Made by a program: the position numbers and the translations under genes. 64,000 nucleotides of DNA from Naganishia liquefaciens (lineage: Eukaryota; Basidiomycota; Tremellomycetes; Filobasidiales; Filobasidiaceae). Positions within the stretch are counted from its first letter, which is position 1; every line of letters starts with the position of its first letter. Where the stretch lies: the NCBI GenBank assembly GCA_013423385.1, contig BLZA01000019.1, forward strand, positions 868,001 to 932,000, given 5' to 3'. The notes under the pieces were generated by a model. That model ran no database searches and was not told the DNA's origin. It saw nothing but the letters and a program-made list of their open reading frames with translations. Positions 1-12,465 of the stretch are shown in pieces.

Positions 1-2
1 TG

Positions 3-350
3 TCATCTCAGGAGAGAATTCGTGCCTGCCGCCACAATGGTTTCGCTGAGGGAACATCTCCGGGACACGTGATGTGGAGGTTGGCAAGGCTTGTCCCCCA
101 AGAGACCCTTGGTCCCTGTCCTGTTGCAATCAGAAACTCTTGAGCCAGAGGTTTTCAGGGGACGATGAAGCGATGTAGTGAGGCTGATAACACAGTTTTT
201 CTGATGCTCTCGGATATCAGCTTGCCTCTCGAACCGGACCACAAGGAAGATCATATAGCAGCTCCACTGCACAAGAAAGCGTTGGTTGGAAGTCATACGC
301 AACTCTAGCGAGTCATATTTGCCCAAGTCGAATTTCGGCTTCAAATCCAA
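3..350 (-). CDS. possible 5' part of an unrecognised gene at the window edge
   Basis: An open frame of 115 codons starts at an ATG at 350 and closes just before the left edge. The first 20-40 residues (start MDLKPKFDLGKYDSLELR) look like real protein, while the rest is rich in Ser, Arg and Thr and may be intron or out of frame. No family is recognised. The real gene may continue to the left of the window after a splice that cannot be seen here. It lies downstream of the neighbouring minus-strand gene that ends at 480 and points the same way. Confidence is low: the only support is the length of the frame and the composition of its start. Confidence 0.25.
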   Translation of the reverse strand: MDLKPKFDLGKYDSLELRMTSNQRFLVQWSCYMIFLVVRFERQADIREHQKNCVISLTTSLHRPLKTSGSRVSDCNRTGTKGLLGDKPCQPPHHVSRRCSLSETIVAAGTNSLLR

Positions 351-479
351 CGCGGCTTTTATCCCACCCCACTACCTTGATGGAAACTCGAACGTATGCT
401 TTCATGACGCGTTCAAGAGTATTGATGCATTTCATCTAATTTCTACAACCCTGTAGCCCAAGATTCCTGGATCCCAAAT

Positions 480-2080
480 CTACTCAGTCCTTTCGACCCA
501 TAACGTGGGCAAAGCCTTCCTCTTTGGCAGACCCCGTCGGTTCTCTCCCATCGCTGTTTGTTTCTCGAAAGGCGTGATGATTCTTCCCGTACCCCGAGGA
601 ACGTCCAAGACAAAGTCAATGACTAGTGGCGCTTCCGATGAAAATCCATCGCTCGCTCGTCGATGATTCAAGGACGCTCCGATGGAGACGGCTTCACACG
701 GAAGGCTCGGCCGACGTCCGATCAGGCTTTCCGCGCTCGAAGCAAGGCCAGTGATGTCTTGGAGCGCACGGCATGACCTAGGTATTGCTGCTCCTCGATG
801 CGATAAAGGACCAGCCTTTTTAGGAGCCGACGGAACCTGCGTCTCCAGTCTTCTGATCGGGGTTGCTGGTGCGGGAAGATACCACTCGTCGTCTCCGCCT
901 ACGTCCTCATCCGAACCTTCGGCAAGAGCCAAGAATCTTTCAAAGGCCCACTCGAGGGGTTTTCCATAACTATTGCCTGTCCCCTGCGAGCGCTGCATTG
1001 CAATCGATCCAATATCGGCAGTCATAGGCGGTGTGAGCGGTGGAGCATCCTCAAAGGACGAAGAGGATGAAGAACAAGTTGAGATGCTCGGCGCGTTCGT
1101 GCTCGTAACGCAGGGTGTCTGGAATGCCTGAGGTAACCAGGAGGAGGGTGATCGGAGAATACCTTCACGAGCAGGCGATTCCGCCAGAGGCGTCGGCTTT
1201 CGACGTTGTGCGGTAGGCGTGAATGGCGACTGAAGGATTTCCGGTAGTCCTCGGTCTGGGGCGTGTAAGGTGATCGATAAAGGTGGCGGGAGCATCCAAG
1301 ATGGCTTCGGCGTGATTTGGTGGGGCGCAACGGCTTCACAAGGTGATGTAGTCGCATCCAGGCTGGGCGATTCCGACGTGCCAAAAGACTCTTCGCTTGC
1401 AGTAGGACTATACCGCATGTCAGTTCCAATCCCGATTGAGGCTATAAGCGCTAACCTGTCGATCTGTCCGTTACTTTGTTGAGGCGCGACCCAGAATAGT
1501 CCGTCAAAAACTTCTTCTGGGCCTGTGAAGCCTTGAATACCCAAACCAACCGCCCTCTTCCCGGAGCAGGGCACCCGCCACTGATTCTGATCGACTTGCG
1601 ATGTCAATTCTCGCAATCGGGGGCTTGGCCTTCTAGGCATTTGACAGGTCGTCTGCTGATCCTCCACTTCAGCGGGTTCTTCTGCGTCGGCAAACTCCTC
1701 GGGAACCTGGCGCAAATGGTCAGTGGAAGCAAAAGATCACAGCAAGCGATACTCACCTCGTCAACAGTCCATAGACCGACGCATTCGGGCTCGATCATCT
1801 TCATGTGTTTCCGTGTGCCGTTCCGGGTCCAGCTTCTCGGCACTTTGCGAGGCGGGTTCGGCGCTTTCCTACTTGGAACGGGCGGGGAGAGTGGGATGTT
1901 ATATGGCGAGGTCTGAATGATGGGGAAACGCGATTTTGAGGGAATTGGCGAGACCGGTTCAGTGACTATATATCGTGGCGAGTACATGATGTGATGGAAA
2001 TTGAGAGTTCGCAGTGATTGGCGCGAAGAGTCGTTGACGCGTTGATGTGATTGCTCGCCTGATGTGGGGGAGAGGAGCAA
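480..2080 (-). CDS. unrecognised Ser/Pro-rich protein, two exons
   Basis: Two exons, 2080-1757 and 1706-480, join in phase 0 across a 50-base GTGAGT..CAG intron and give 516 residues. The product is low in hydrophobic residues and rich in Ser and Pro. It has several PxxP stretches (PLSPPVPSRKAPNPPRKVPR near residue 65), a run of eight Ser near residue 330 and an acidic patch (EGSDEDVGGDDEWYLP). There is no signal peptide, membrane segment or known domain. This suggests a largely disordered, possibly phosphorylated regulatory protein; that is inference. The start at 2080 is the first ATG of the frame. A second ATG (MYSPRYIVTEP, about residue 32) is an equally good candidate. No function can be assigned. 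Confidence 0.7.
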
Positions 2081-2931
2081 AGTCTAATATAAGGTTTTGT
2101 GATCAGCATCCTTGATCGACAAAGGGCAACGGCTGATGGGATCACTCCAGTTTGTCGAACTGCTTTGACTGACGTCCATTTTTCAGCGATTCCTGCGATC
2201 GTCCATCAAGGATCACCCCGTCTGTCATCACCCATCATCCGGTGCATAACCGCCTCGCCCAGAATTCCGTCTCGTGAGAGCCAAAGGCGAGCCTCACCAG
2301 AACTTCCACGTAGATGCCTACCTCAACCGAGGCGAAATTGTCGTCCAAGGATCCCTTCCCCGATCGGCGAAAGTAAAGGACTCACATGCGTGATTGCTGG
2401 CTGTGTTCTGTAAACACTCGGATTGTATCCCTGGTGAGATGCAGTGACGGGGCCATGGCGGTGCGAAGTGTTGGTGCTTATTTATGAGTGAGAGGTGCCC
2501 TAAGTTCCTTTGTGGTAAGGTTGAATCTGTTGTCTCGAGTGGACGTTGTTGTCTTGCGCAGTGCCCAGCTTCCATCCTTTCTCTTTCTCTATCATCTTGT
2601 TTCCCTATTGTTTCTCATAATCGCCGCGCTATTGTTCGATATTCGCGTGTTCGTCATCTCGGCATTTCTCTCGGAATAACTCTCGGCATCGGCCCGGATC
2701 AGCGGAGACGCCACCAAGCAGCTGCTCAAGCTCAGCTCTGCTTTCGTAACAAGGAAGCCAAGCCGCTTTCAAACGGGGACCAGGGAGGCTTGATGAAGCC
2801 TCAGTACATACGTTCGTGGACGGCGCCGTTCCCTTGTGTGCAAAGTCGCTCTACTACCTTAAAAAGACACATGACTTGCTGCATATTGCGATATGACAGA
2901 GCGGACACGCCGATCATAATAATACAACCAT
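2081..2931. other. intergenic region between the unknown gene and DBP4
   Basis: About 850 bases separate the ATG of the unknown gene (2080, minus) from the stop of DBP4 (2932, minus). It should hold the DBP4 3' UTR and the promoter of the unknown gene. A pyrimidine-rich stretch (ctttctctttctctatcatc and onward, from about 2580) is the only marked feature. The short open frames on both strands have no family-like content, and I call no gene here. Confidence 0.5.
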
Positions 2932-5656
2932 CTATCTGCCGCCCGTGAGCAAACGCAGAGCCAGCGCCTCTTCGTCCTCTTCCTCGTCCAAGGACGCCAC
3001 CTTGGGCCTCTTCGTCGTTGTGGGCTCAGGCGTCGGTGACCGCTCTGATGCGCTGTCGAAAGCTCGTTCGCGTTGGTAGTCGCCGTCGTCGTCGTCGTCG
3101 TCGTCATCGTCATCTGATGCTCCGCCCAATACTGCGCCGGCGCCCTCCATCTCCAGCATAGCCTAACGAGGAAAGGAAGTTCAGCATTCAAGAACAGCTG
3201 TAGTACAAGAAACTTACCTCGCGCTCCGCCAACTTGCGCTTTCGCTTCTTCTCCTGTCTCTTCTCCTTAGCCACCTGTCGATCCACCACATCTTCCCGAG
3301 CCATGACCTGCCTCTCCTTCTCCAAGTACTTCTCTCGCTCCCTGATAGCTCCTTGTGCGCCCTCGCCTGCGAACGCAGCCTCATCAAGCCATACTTCGCG
3401 CGCCTCGCCGTCCTCGGTAAAGTACTTTTTGTCTCCCGGTCGACCTTTGCGCACAAGTTCCTTCTTGCTGAGCGCCAGTTTCGCCTTCCGTTTTGATTGA
3501 TCGGCCGTGACGTCCATCGCCTCGATTGATGGACCCTTCCGCGCGATATCGACCGAGGTGACCAATGCGTCTTGCGGGACATCGGCCAACGGGTCGACAT
3601 TGCGTGTTACCGTCATAAAGTCCTCGTCCTCTTCGCCGTCTTCATCGTCGCGGACAAGCTTGCGATAATGCTCCGAGAGAACGTCCTGATTCTTTCGCGC
3701 CATCATGCGGTCTCGCTTGGTGACAACCTTGTCGCGTGACGAGGACGGCGTCGGCTCGACCTCCGCTTCGGCCTCAAGCTCAGCCTCGCCCTCAGACTCT
3801 TCACTGCCGCTGTCCGCCGAATCCTCACTTGCCGACGCCACTTCCGCTGCTAGGTTCGTCGCCGTCTCCTTTTCCTGCGCAGCATTCACTTCAACGCCCT
3901 GCGCCGCCTCAACTGGCGTTTGACCAGCACGCGTCATGTTCTTCCGACTCTTGGCATTGGTGACAAACTTGATTTGCGGCGCTCCCGGCAATCCTAATGA
4001 CGCAGCGAACGCCTCGACTGGAAGTTCCGCTAGCTTAAAGACGGATTTGTCTTTCTGAATATGCACTGATTTGAGATACGAGATGAATGCCTGTTAAAGG
4101 CGTTAGCGACAGCGAGAATGAAAGCTGCAAATCAACTCACCCTCTGTCCAAGATACTTGATGTCGGGATCTCTGAATGCAAATGCCTGCATCTGCTGTGT
4201 CAGGGAGCCCAATTTGCTATCCGGAATCTTCTTGCGCTCGACGACGATTCCCTTCTCTTCCCATCGCTGCCGCATGCCTTCTTCCTCACTCGGCAACAAG
4301 AAACACAACCCCTTGCCTTCGGACTGATAACGAGCTGTTCGGCCAACTCGGTGGATGTACATGTCAACGTCTTCCGGGCAATCGAGTTGTATGACCCAGT
4401 CCACGGCCGGAAAATCAAGACCACGAGAGGCAATATCGGTGCAGATCAGCAGGGCGTGTTTTGATGAGGAGAAGCGCTGGAAGATGTCAAGACGAGCGGT
4501 CTGTTTCTGTTTGCCGTGAAGATGTAATAGCGAGAGACCCGGGTGAAGTTTACGGAACGTCTCAAAGATGAACCGGACCTAGAAGGAATCAGCCAAGGTC
4601 GACAGCGCGAGATCCAGATTTCGACGTACCTGTTTGCAACTGCTGACGAAAACCACTCCCTTCATCTGCAAATGCCCCTTGATGAAGCCCCACAGCGCAT
4701 CCAATTTCCTCTCCAGCGGTACGACAGCATACATCTGCGTCAACCCAGCCGGCATGACACCTTCCTCTCCTGGTCTGTTCACGTTGATGTAGAGAGGATC
4801 CTTGAGGGAGAGCTTCGCGAGTTGTGCCAATTGTTCAGAATACGTTGCACTGAACAGCATTGTCTGTCGATTCTGGGAGTCCGACATGTGCGCAACAATC
4901 GCTTTCATCGCCGGTAAGAATCCCATATCCAGCAGCCGATCCGCTTCATCAAGAACGAGCACCTTAACGCCATTCGTTTCGAGTCCAACGGTACTGTCGA
5001 AATGCTGCAGAATTCGGCCGGGCGTAGCAACAAGGATATTCATTCTGCTCATCCGTACCCGTTCATCCTCTAGGGGTTTTCCACCGATGACAATTCCAGC
5101 GCTGAAGGTGTGGTACCTTCCGAGTGAACGCAATGTCTCGAAAGTTTGCACTGCGAGCTCTCGTGTCGGACTAAGGATGAGAGCGCCGAGACCGTCCTGA
5201 GGTCCCCATCGTTCTCGGTAAAGTCGCTCGAGAGTAGGAATGAGGAATGCCAGAGTCTTTCCGGATCCTGTCCGTGCGGATGCTTGAATGTCTTGGCCTT
5301 TTATGGTGGCCGGGATAGATAGAGCCTGAATGGGCGTGGGTTCAGTGAAGTGAGAAGATTTCAGGCCTGAAAGGAGTTAGCAGGTAATTATCCCGGAAGT
5401 GGTCACACCCACCTTTCTGAGTCCGTTCTGATAGTGGTAGCTCTTCGAATGTCTTGACCCTTGTTGTCGCGTCAAATGCATCTACGGCATTCTGCAGTGC
5501 ACGCAGCTCGTCATCGTGCTTCTTCCTTCTCTGAGCATTACTCTTCATTCGCTGCTGCATATGCGCCTTTGCCTTTGCGGCTTTCGCCTGAGGATCCAAT
5601 TTTGATGTCGGTGGTACATGCTGCGGTTTTGGTTTTGATGATCTAGATGGGGCCAT
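2932..5656 (-). CDS. DBP4: DEAD-box RNA helicase DBP4/HCA4 (DDX10 family)
   Basis: Five exons (5656-5413, 5366-4630, 4578-4141, 4090-3218, 3162-2932) with introns of 46-55 bases give 840 residues, close to the family length of 770-875. Visible motifs in order are the Q motif (HFTEPTPIQ), Walker A ARTGSGKT, Ib TPGR, DEAD in [16 protein letters not shown] in LFSATYS, and HRVGRTAR. The C-terminal half is charged and ends in a coiled-coil, Lys/Arg-rich segment and an Asp run, typical of Dbp4. In yeast the protein is nucleolar and helps release U14 and other snoRNAs from pre-ribosomes during 18S rRNA maturation. It is head-to-head with CLASP, 218 bases between start codons. The family call is firm. 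The Asp run is encoded by a GTC/GAC triplet repeat. Confidence 0.96.
3079..3113. repeat. trinucleotide repeat encoding poly-Asp in DBP4
   Basis: About eleven near-perfect gtc units (read gac on the minus strand) encode the run of ten Asp in the last DBP4 exon. The tract is imperfect at its ends (cgc, atc). Such tracts are common in the acidic tails of nucleolar proteins and are prone to length change. Confidence 0.85.
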
Positions 5657-5874
5657 GATGGATGAATGTCTGACAAGATCCAGGAAGAGGCGAATTCAAC
5701 CGTAAACTTGACGTATTGAAACCTTGGAAATCCCATAAATTCTCGCCGATCGCCGTCTCCGGCCGCCGAAAGAAACGCGCCGCGCCGCCATCCAGCAGTT
5801 CAAAGTGGTTGGACGACCTTCTACTGTATGCTTGTCAATCGTATTAATCGTTTTGACAACGGATGATTAACGCC
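5657..5874. promoter_or_regulatory. short bidirectional promoter, DBP4 / CLASP
   Basis: Only 218 bases lie between the divergent start codons of DBP4 (5656) and the CLASP gene (5875), so both 5' UTRs and both promoters must fit here. The piece is GC-rich in its middle (gccgccgaaagaaacgcgcc near 5761) and has no clear TATA box. Co-regulation of the two genes is possible but not shown. Confidence 0.6.
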
Positions 5875-8800
5875 ATGAACATTCCGGCTCTTACAGAAGA
5901 TGTCGTGCTCGAACAAGTGGCGAAGATCCGTCAGGCAGGTGAGTCGCCTCCGAAGGGAACGCAACGCAGAGTTGACCAGACATTCAGATGTCACCCGGAA
6001 GGTGGACGTGGTCCAATTCTTCTCTCTGCAGCTTGAGGCGACGCAAGAGGTACGTGGAGGTGCGCCGACTGTACCCATACTGATCGGTATGATCTCAGCT
6101 CACAGTCGTGGCGATCGATGCCATCAATGGCCTGATACCGACTCTCATCGCGTCTCATTCACACCTACTCTACCAATCGACGCTCACCTCGCTTCTTCCG
6201 ACGTATCTACCCCATCTCGCGCCCCTCGGGCTCGAAAAAGTCAGGTCTACCGCTGTAGCAATCCTTCCTTCACTCTTCGACAAACTATCGGACGGCAAAG
6301 ATCGTGTGTCGAAGCCGGCAGAGGAAGCCCTCGTGCGCTTCGCCCAAACATGTCTTGCCGATACTCCACTGTCAAGCTCCGCAACGCTCACCTCATCCGG
6401 TCGAGGCAAGGAGAAAGAATCACCCGCTCAGATCTATGAGCGGTTGCTCACAGATGTGCTGGCAGGAAAGAATCCTCGCGGCAAGGTTGGTGTTATGCGG
6501 GTTCTCGTTGGAGTGCGAGCACAGTCCCGGACGATAGGCTTGAAGGCTCTTTTGCCATCACTCGTGGCCGCGCTGGAGGACGGAGATGGGTCAGTCCGTG
6601 AAGAAGCGAAATCTGTGAGCAGGCCGTTGTCCAGTCCAGTGATGATCTTCAGCTGACACCTTGAGAAGACTCTCATAGCACTTCTTTCCCCATCAGATAT
6701 TCCGCCATCCGTTCATGCTGAATTGCGCAAAATGATGCAAGCTCGGAATATCAAACCTGCGCTCGTGGAGACAGTCATGGGTTCGCTCATCGCGCCAGAA
6801 GCGGGAACAGCGGAGGAGAAAATGGGCTCGCAAGCGGCAGATGTCCCGCGAGTGATGGTGAGTCGCGTTTCGAATGGCTCATGTTATAGTGCTGATGCCT
6901 TGCAGGTCGCGACCGAACGCGAACTTGAGCACGACTTTGTTAGCCTTGTTCAGCCGTTTGCTGTAAGTCCCCCTGTTTCGCAAGGTTGTCACGATCTCCA
7001 CTAAGTCTCTCGATAGGGCAAGGAGACTGAGCATAATTGGCAAGGGCGAGAGGCCGCTGTAATACGTGTGAGAGGAATGATTCTGGGTGGTGCTTATAAA
7101 AAGTTTGGATCGGCATTCGTCAACATATTGCGGCACGAATTCTGGCCAGAGTCCACAAAAGGGGTGAGTTCAGAGGTTCCGACATGAGTGTTTAGCTGAC
7201 ACGCCTCACAGGTCGTCAGCTTGCGGACTACTCTGGCTACGGCCACCTGCTCCATGTATATCGACATCGCGCGCGCCCTAGGCGACGCGTTTGACGTGCT
7301 TACCGACACTCTTGTTCCACATCTCCTGAAACTTTCCGGTTCCACCAAGAAGATCGTTGCCGAGGCTTCACAACAAGTGATCACCGCCATCATCGCTCAT
7401 GCAGCCTGTCCGCCGCGTACATTCATGCCGTTTCTTGAAGCAGGTCTCGCCGAACGTACAGTACAGAGTCGCGGCTATTTCATGGCCCACTTGGTTCAGT
7501 ATGTACGGGCTCAGTGCGCTCGGCCACAGGGCAGACAGGCGATTGAGGGAACGCAAATCTTGAATTCGAGTCTTGGGACTGCGCACGCGATGCTGACGGA
7601 GATGATCCGTCGAGGGTTGACAGATGCTAGTCCCGCAGTAAAGGAGTCCGCACGAACCGCATTCGTTGTGTTCCATCGAGAATGGCCGAAACAGGGAGCC
7701 GCATTGCTGGCTAGCCTAGAAGATGGTGTCAGGCGCCAAGTCGAGAAAGTGATGGCAAGTGCTACGCTTGCAGAACCAGTGATCGAGGTAGACTCGAGAC
7801 CTATTGTGGCGGCACCTCAAGCCGCAAGACGCGCAACAGCGGGAAGGAAACCATCGTCAGCTATCGCGGCTGCAATCCGAAAGGCAAAGGAAGAAGCTCG
7901 CGCTGCAAAGATAGCAGAAGCGGCTCGCGAAGAGCAGGAGAATGGCATGACTCCTGGACCTGTAGATGATCCGCCACTCAGGATTAGCAATGCGGCGCAA
8001 CTACCAATTCCACCAACAGCTAATGCAGTTCCACTTGAGCTGCCCGAGACGCCAAACAAGGATGTCTCGCTGCTCGATTTACAGACTCCAGAAAATCGAG
8101 GCGCTTCTCTCAAGGTGATGACACCCGCTCCCCTCCCAGGAGCTATCAGCCTGCTGAAGACGACGGGGATTAGTCTGGTCGAGCCTTCTTCCTTGGAGGC
8201 CATCGTCGCCTCCCAAGACGAGCCGAAGGAGGAAACACGCAATGATGTGCCTATCAATTCGATTTCCGCTGGACCGGTCCTCGCAACCGTTGAATCCGGG
8301 GCCAATATACCGCAAGATCTTGATATCGGTCCTGCGTCTTCGAAAACGGCGATAAGCTTTGTTTCATCAGAATCCGATGTGCAAGCGCAAAACATAAGTC
8401 ATCTTTCTGTTTCACCTGCCAAAACGATACTGCGCTCGCAGGACTGCGCCAAATCTGCGTCAAATTCCGCAATACAGCATTCACCAAGCTCCTCAATAGC
8501 CATACCTCGGCGTCCTCGCGTCTCGGTCGATCCAGCTTCACAAACCATCAAGCCACAGCCTCTATATGCTAAACTGCGGAAAATTGTCGACTGTTCGTTT
8601 TGGTTGGATCGTCGTCAAGGTGAGCCTACGAAGTTGAATCGCTCACGTTGAATAGCTGATTTGGTATCCCGGCAGAGTTTCCTGATGATGGCGAGGAGAC
8701 TCTGGATGCATTGTTGGAAAGGCGTCATTCTCCTGTGACCGTCAAATATGTCCTACAGCTAGTAGGCTGGTCGAATCATAGGGCGGCTAAGCAGCAGCTT

Positions 8801-9641
8801 GATGAACTGAACGATGATGATGAAATTAGGGAATACATTTGCGGCACGTTGCAAACCCATACTACAACTGACGGGGAGGCCGAGGAAATTTTACCGCTTA
8901 TTGGATTTCTTGAGTCCACTATCGTGTCACACCAAGTAAGTTCGATCGAGAGCGCGCCGGAGAAATGCTCATTCCGCCATAGGATGACGCCGTCCTAAAA
9001 GCCTGCTTGTTTCTTTTGTGGAACTTGTTTGTGTCGGCGCCCCATCTCTGGACCGAGCAAGCTCGCCCTATCATACGATGTTGTCTTGCGCTACGCCGAA
9101 GCGATTCGATTTCGGTGCGTCATTTTGGAACGCTGCATGTGTGGTGGTGCTGATTCCCTCACAGCTTCGATACGGGACCGCCGGGCTACTGGCGCTCTTC
9201 GTCACAACGACGTCTGACAAGATTCATGTCCTTCAAACTCTGCTCAGCACCACCCAGGAAGTCCTCGCTTCCTCACCGGATGCCGTACAGTCCCGCCTGG
9301 TAGTCTTCGCATTGGTCAATGTCGCTGCGCTCGTCTGCACCCTACCCTCGGGAATCATAAAGGATCAGATTCCAGGAATCAAACAACTTCTCCTGCAGGC
9401 AATCGATTCGCGAGCGATCCCCTCAAGAGAGGCTGCCTACACGACGCTCGTCGCGATTCAATCTTCGCTCGGAATCGACGACGACGGCTATGTTCTTGTG
9501 CGGGACATCATTCCAGAATTGACGGAAGCACAACGGCGACTGGCAATGTACATGATCCAGCGCGATCTCGGTGATGAGAAGTCTGAAGATAGGGGCGAGG
9601 GCTTAGTAGAGGAGATGGCGAGGCTGAGTCGTCGTTTGTAG
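5875..9641 (+). CDS. STU1: CLASP-family microtubule-binding protein (STU1-like)
   Basis: Ten exons: 5875-5938, 5988-6049, 6099-6614, 6669-6857, 6906-6962, 7017-7163, 7212-8619, 8676-8935, 8983-9114, 9165-9641. All phases agree and give 1103 residues. The first 500 residues are HEAT/TOG-like. They carry the CLASP signatures EDGDGSVREEAKS and, after the fifth intron, the GKETEHNW..RE stretch found in CLASP N-terminal domains. A Ser/Pro/Ala-rich, basic linker (about residues 540-810) probably binds microtubules, followed by a second helical repeat domain. CLASP proteins stabilise microtubule plus ends and spindle microtubules. The start is the first ATG and keeps the conserved helical N-terminus (VLEQVAKIRQ). 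The intron at 6615-6668 ends in AAG rather than CAG/TAG, needed to preserve the TOG repeat. Confidence 0.9.
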
Positions 9642-9850
9642 CAGATGTAGACAAACGATAACGTATGTAGATCGTTGATTCAATTTATATATTTCGTCAT
9701 CTGGCCGCCGTTATGAATCCTACATCGCGGAAGCAAAAATAAGATAGCAATTCAATCTATCATACTTATTCGATTTGCGACGTCATTAATCGTTGAGCGT
9801 GAGATCTTGGCAGGATAGCTGACGGGTCCTCAAGGACGACGGTGAGCAGG

Positions 9851-12465
9851 ATGTCCCTCACTACTCCTCTCAGGAGCTCCACAGTTCGACTCGCGCGGAA
9901 TCCGCTATTCTCGCATGAACAACAGTCTCTCGCATTCCCCGCAATACACGGCTATTTTCATGCTCGAGCCTTGCAAGCGTTCCGGCAGACACGAACGATT
10001 CATGGGTCCGCCGTGGAGAGGAATGGAGGAAATGACGAGGAAAAACAATCTGGTGTCGGAAATCCATCAGATCCGCCATCAAGGCCACATGCAGCGACTT
10101 CGCCAAAGAATCTGACTGCAACGGGAAAGTATCCAGGACACGCACAGGACTACATTCCTCTCATTCGCCGCCTTCTCCCGCATTTGCCAACTCCACACAA
10201 TCCATTGCATCGTCCCACGAAAGAGGAACTTTTGGCAGCGGCAACGAGCTTTTGGCAACGGCTGCGTATCCGGTTCAAGTGGTTCAGTATCCGAGGTTGG
10301 AGGAGGTTCAATGCGGATGATCTGAGCGCATTCTTGAGCTGGTTCTTAGTGGGCAATAGTGAGTGCGCGTGCTGGCCTATATAACGACGCATCTGACTTT
10401 CCCTCTTTAGCATTATGGGTCGTTCTTGGAACGTGAGTCGAAAGCGCCGCAAAGCATCAGCAAAGCTAAATTCCCGCTCAGGACAACATTCATCTCAGCC
10501 ATATTTGCAACCTTGAATTCTCTATCCCTACAAAGCTACGTCGCCAAGCTCTTGAGCGACTATCTTACCCAGAATACCGGATTCACCGTAGTGTAGGTTC
10601 CGCGAGCGTTGTCATGCATTCAGTATCACTGATTCCCCGCAGATTCGAATCCGCCATCGTGCCAAAATGGGGGGCTTCAACAATCACTTTCAAGAATGTC
10701 TATGTTTCACGAAGACCGCTCGAAGACGAGGAAGACGAAGAAGTTGACGAGGCCCCGCGAAAGACAGCCTCAGCAGCCATTCTTGCTGCCATTCGATCCA
10801 AAATTATGGACGACAAGATCCCACCACGAAAAACCCAACCTCCTACTTCTCCAGCAAGAACTGCAGAATCGTCAGAGGAACGCCATGCTCGTTTAAGACG
10901 CGACCACAACTATACAATGTTCGACCTTAACTTTGAGGAAATTGACGTCACCTTTTCCCTCCCACGATGGCTCGATGGCAAAGGCCTCGTCGAAAATGCC
11001 GTGATCAAGGGTGTTCGTGGCGTCATCGACCGTCGGCATGTTTGGTGGGACACTTCTGTTCCCCTCAAGCCCGAAGATTTCCGCCACGAGACTAGGCGAG
11101 GCGATTTCGAACTTGAAGCACTCGACATCGAGGATTTCCTGGTAACAGTGTATCAGCCATCGGGTCAGCGCCCTTTCAACGTTTCCATTTTCAATGCCAG
11201 CATCGGACAATTTCGCAAGCGATGGATGTTTTTCGACATGATGTCAGCGGAGGCCATAGTGGGACAATACGACAATTGTTTATTCAGCCTGCATAAGCCT
11301 CAAAAGCTCGGCAAGTCGAGTCAAGAGGAGAAGGATGAGCGAATCAAGCGGCTGGCCAGGTTCAGAATCGATGGATTGCCCATCGAGCATGCTCAGTATG
11401 CCACGGGCTTCCAGGGTCCCATGTCCTGGTTGACTGCAGGTAAAGTGGATGCTGTGTTAGACATTAAGTTCCCGCGTCATCCAGACGAGGAGGTCGACAT
11501 CAACGCAATCCTCAGTCAAATTGGCAGAAACGTGGCCGAGATTGCGAAAGAAGCTGTCGTGGACGGCCGAAGCGGTACATCGCCGGATAACGCCCGCCGA
11601 AAACTCGAACAGGCGGCGTCTGCAGAAGCTGCGGCGCAACAAGCGCTCGCTTCGCTTAAAACCGAAGAAACTGACCGGGAAGTCATTCCAGGGCAACATC
11701 GACTTGCCCGACCCGCACTTCGGCCTCCAGAGGAATCGTCATCTCGCCTGCGCACGCAGAACAACCACGAGCCTCAGCAGAGGCTTTCATCTGAACTAGA
11801 GGGCGATGACATCAAGTTGCGTGAAAGACAGGTCAAAATCGACATCGACTTGCGATTCAGAGATATCAAGGCTGCTGTGCCAATGTACACCGCAGACCTG
11901 AGTGTCAGTAATAATGCCTTGATCAGGCCGATCGTCGCGTTCATGAAGTAAGTTCAGGCTGACCGCGGCGGTCCTCCGTTGCTGAGCAATCTCGCAGCGC
12001 GAATCGGACCTTGATTCCGATCCATTGTACGGTCATGGCGCCGCTGTCAGACTTCGACGGGGCGTGGACAGTGAGTTGATATCTTCCGGCGGGTCTTGCT
12101 CAACTAGCTGAGATGGCATCCCTCTGCGCCCCCGCAGCTGTTCGAAAGTACGTCTCCGCTTGTGATATGGCGTGTTTCCTAGCTGATTTCTTGCTTTCTA
12201 GCGGGTCTGACGGGATCTATATCAGCCCAGGTAAGCACAGCGATCCCCATAGACTCGCTCGCTCTGAGTTCCACCTCTGCAGATGACCTCCGCTCTCGTT
12301 CATCATGTCTCTTCATCTACAGCTAATCAACAGCGTATGAGAACAGTTGGAGTGTGGGGTGTTCAGCGCGGCGCGGAAGCCGTACTAAATGTGGTTAGAG
12401 CAATGGTGGATCCAATGCACGGAGGACAGACACAGCAGGTCGTCAGTACCGGCAATGGAGCATGA
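9851..12465 (+). CDS. MDM31: mitochondrial inner-membrane protein MDM31/MDM32 family
   Basis: Eight exons (9851-10358, 10411-10432, 10482-10592, 10643-11947, 11998-12070, 12138-12147, 12202-12230, 12283-12465) give 746 residues. A basic, Ser/Arg-rich start predicts a mitochondrial presequence. The family core follows: RIRFKWFSIRGWRRFNADD, a membrane segment (LWVVLGTTTFISAIFATL), FESAIVPKWGASTITFKNVYV, and the C-terminal IPIHCTVMAPLSDFDGAWT. A second membrane segment near the C-terminus is not obvious. Mdm31 and Mdm32 are paired inner-membrane proteins needed for mitochondrial shape and mtDNA inheritance; which of the two this is cannot be told. Three exons are tiny (22, 10 and 29 nt), yet all are needed for phase and for the conserved C-terminus. 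It follows CLASP in tandem, 209 bases downstream. Confidence 0.9.

Noticed and set aside
7817-8395. 192-codon minus-strand frame
   Set aside because: Antisense to the CLASP linker; Ser/Ala-rich mirror of Ala/Glu codons.
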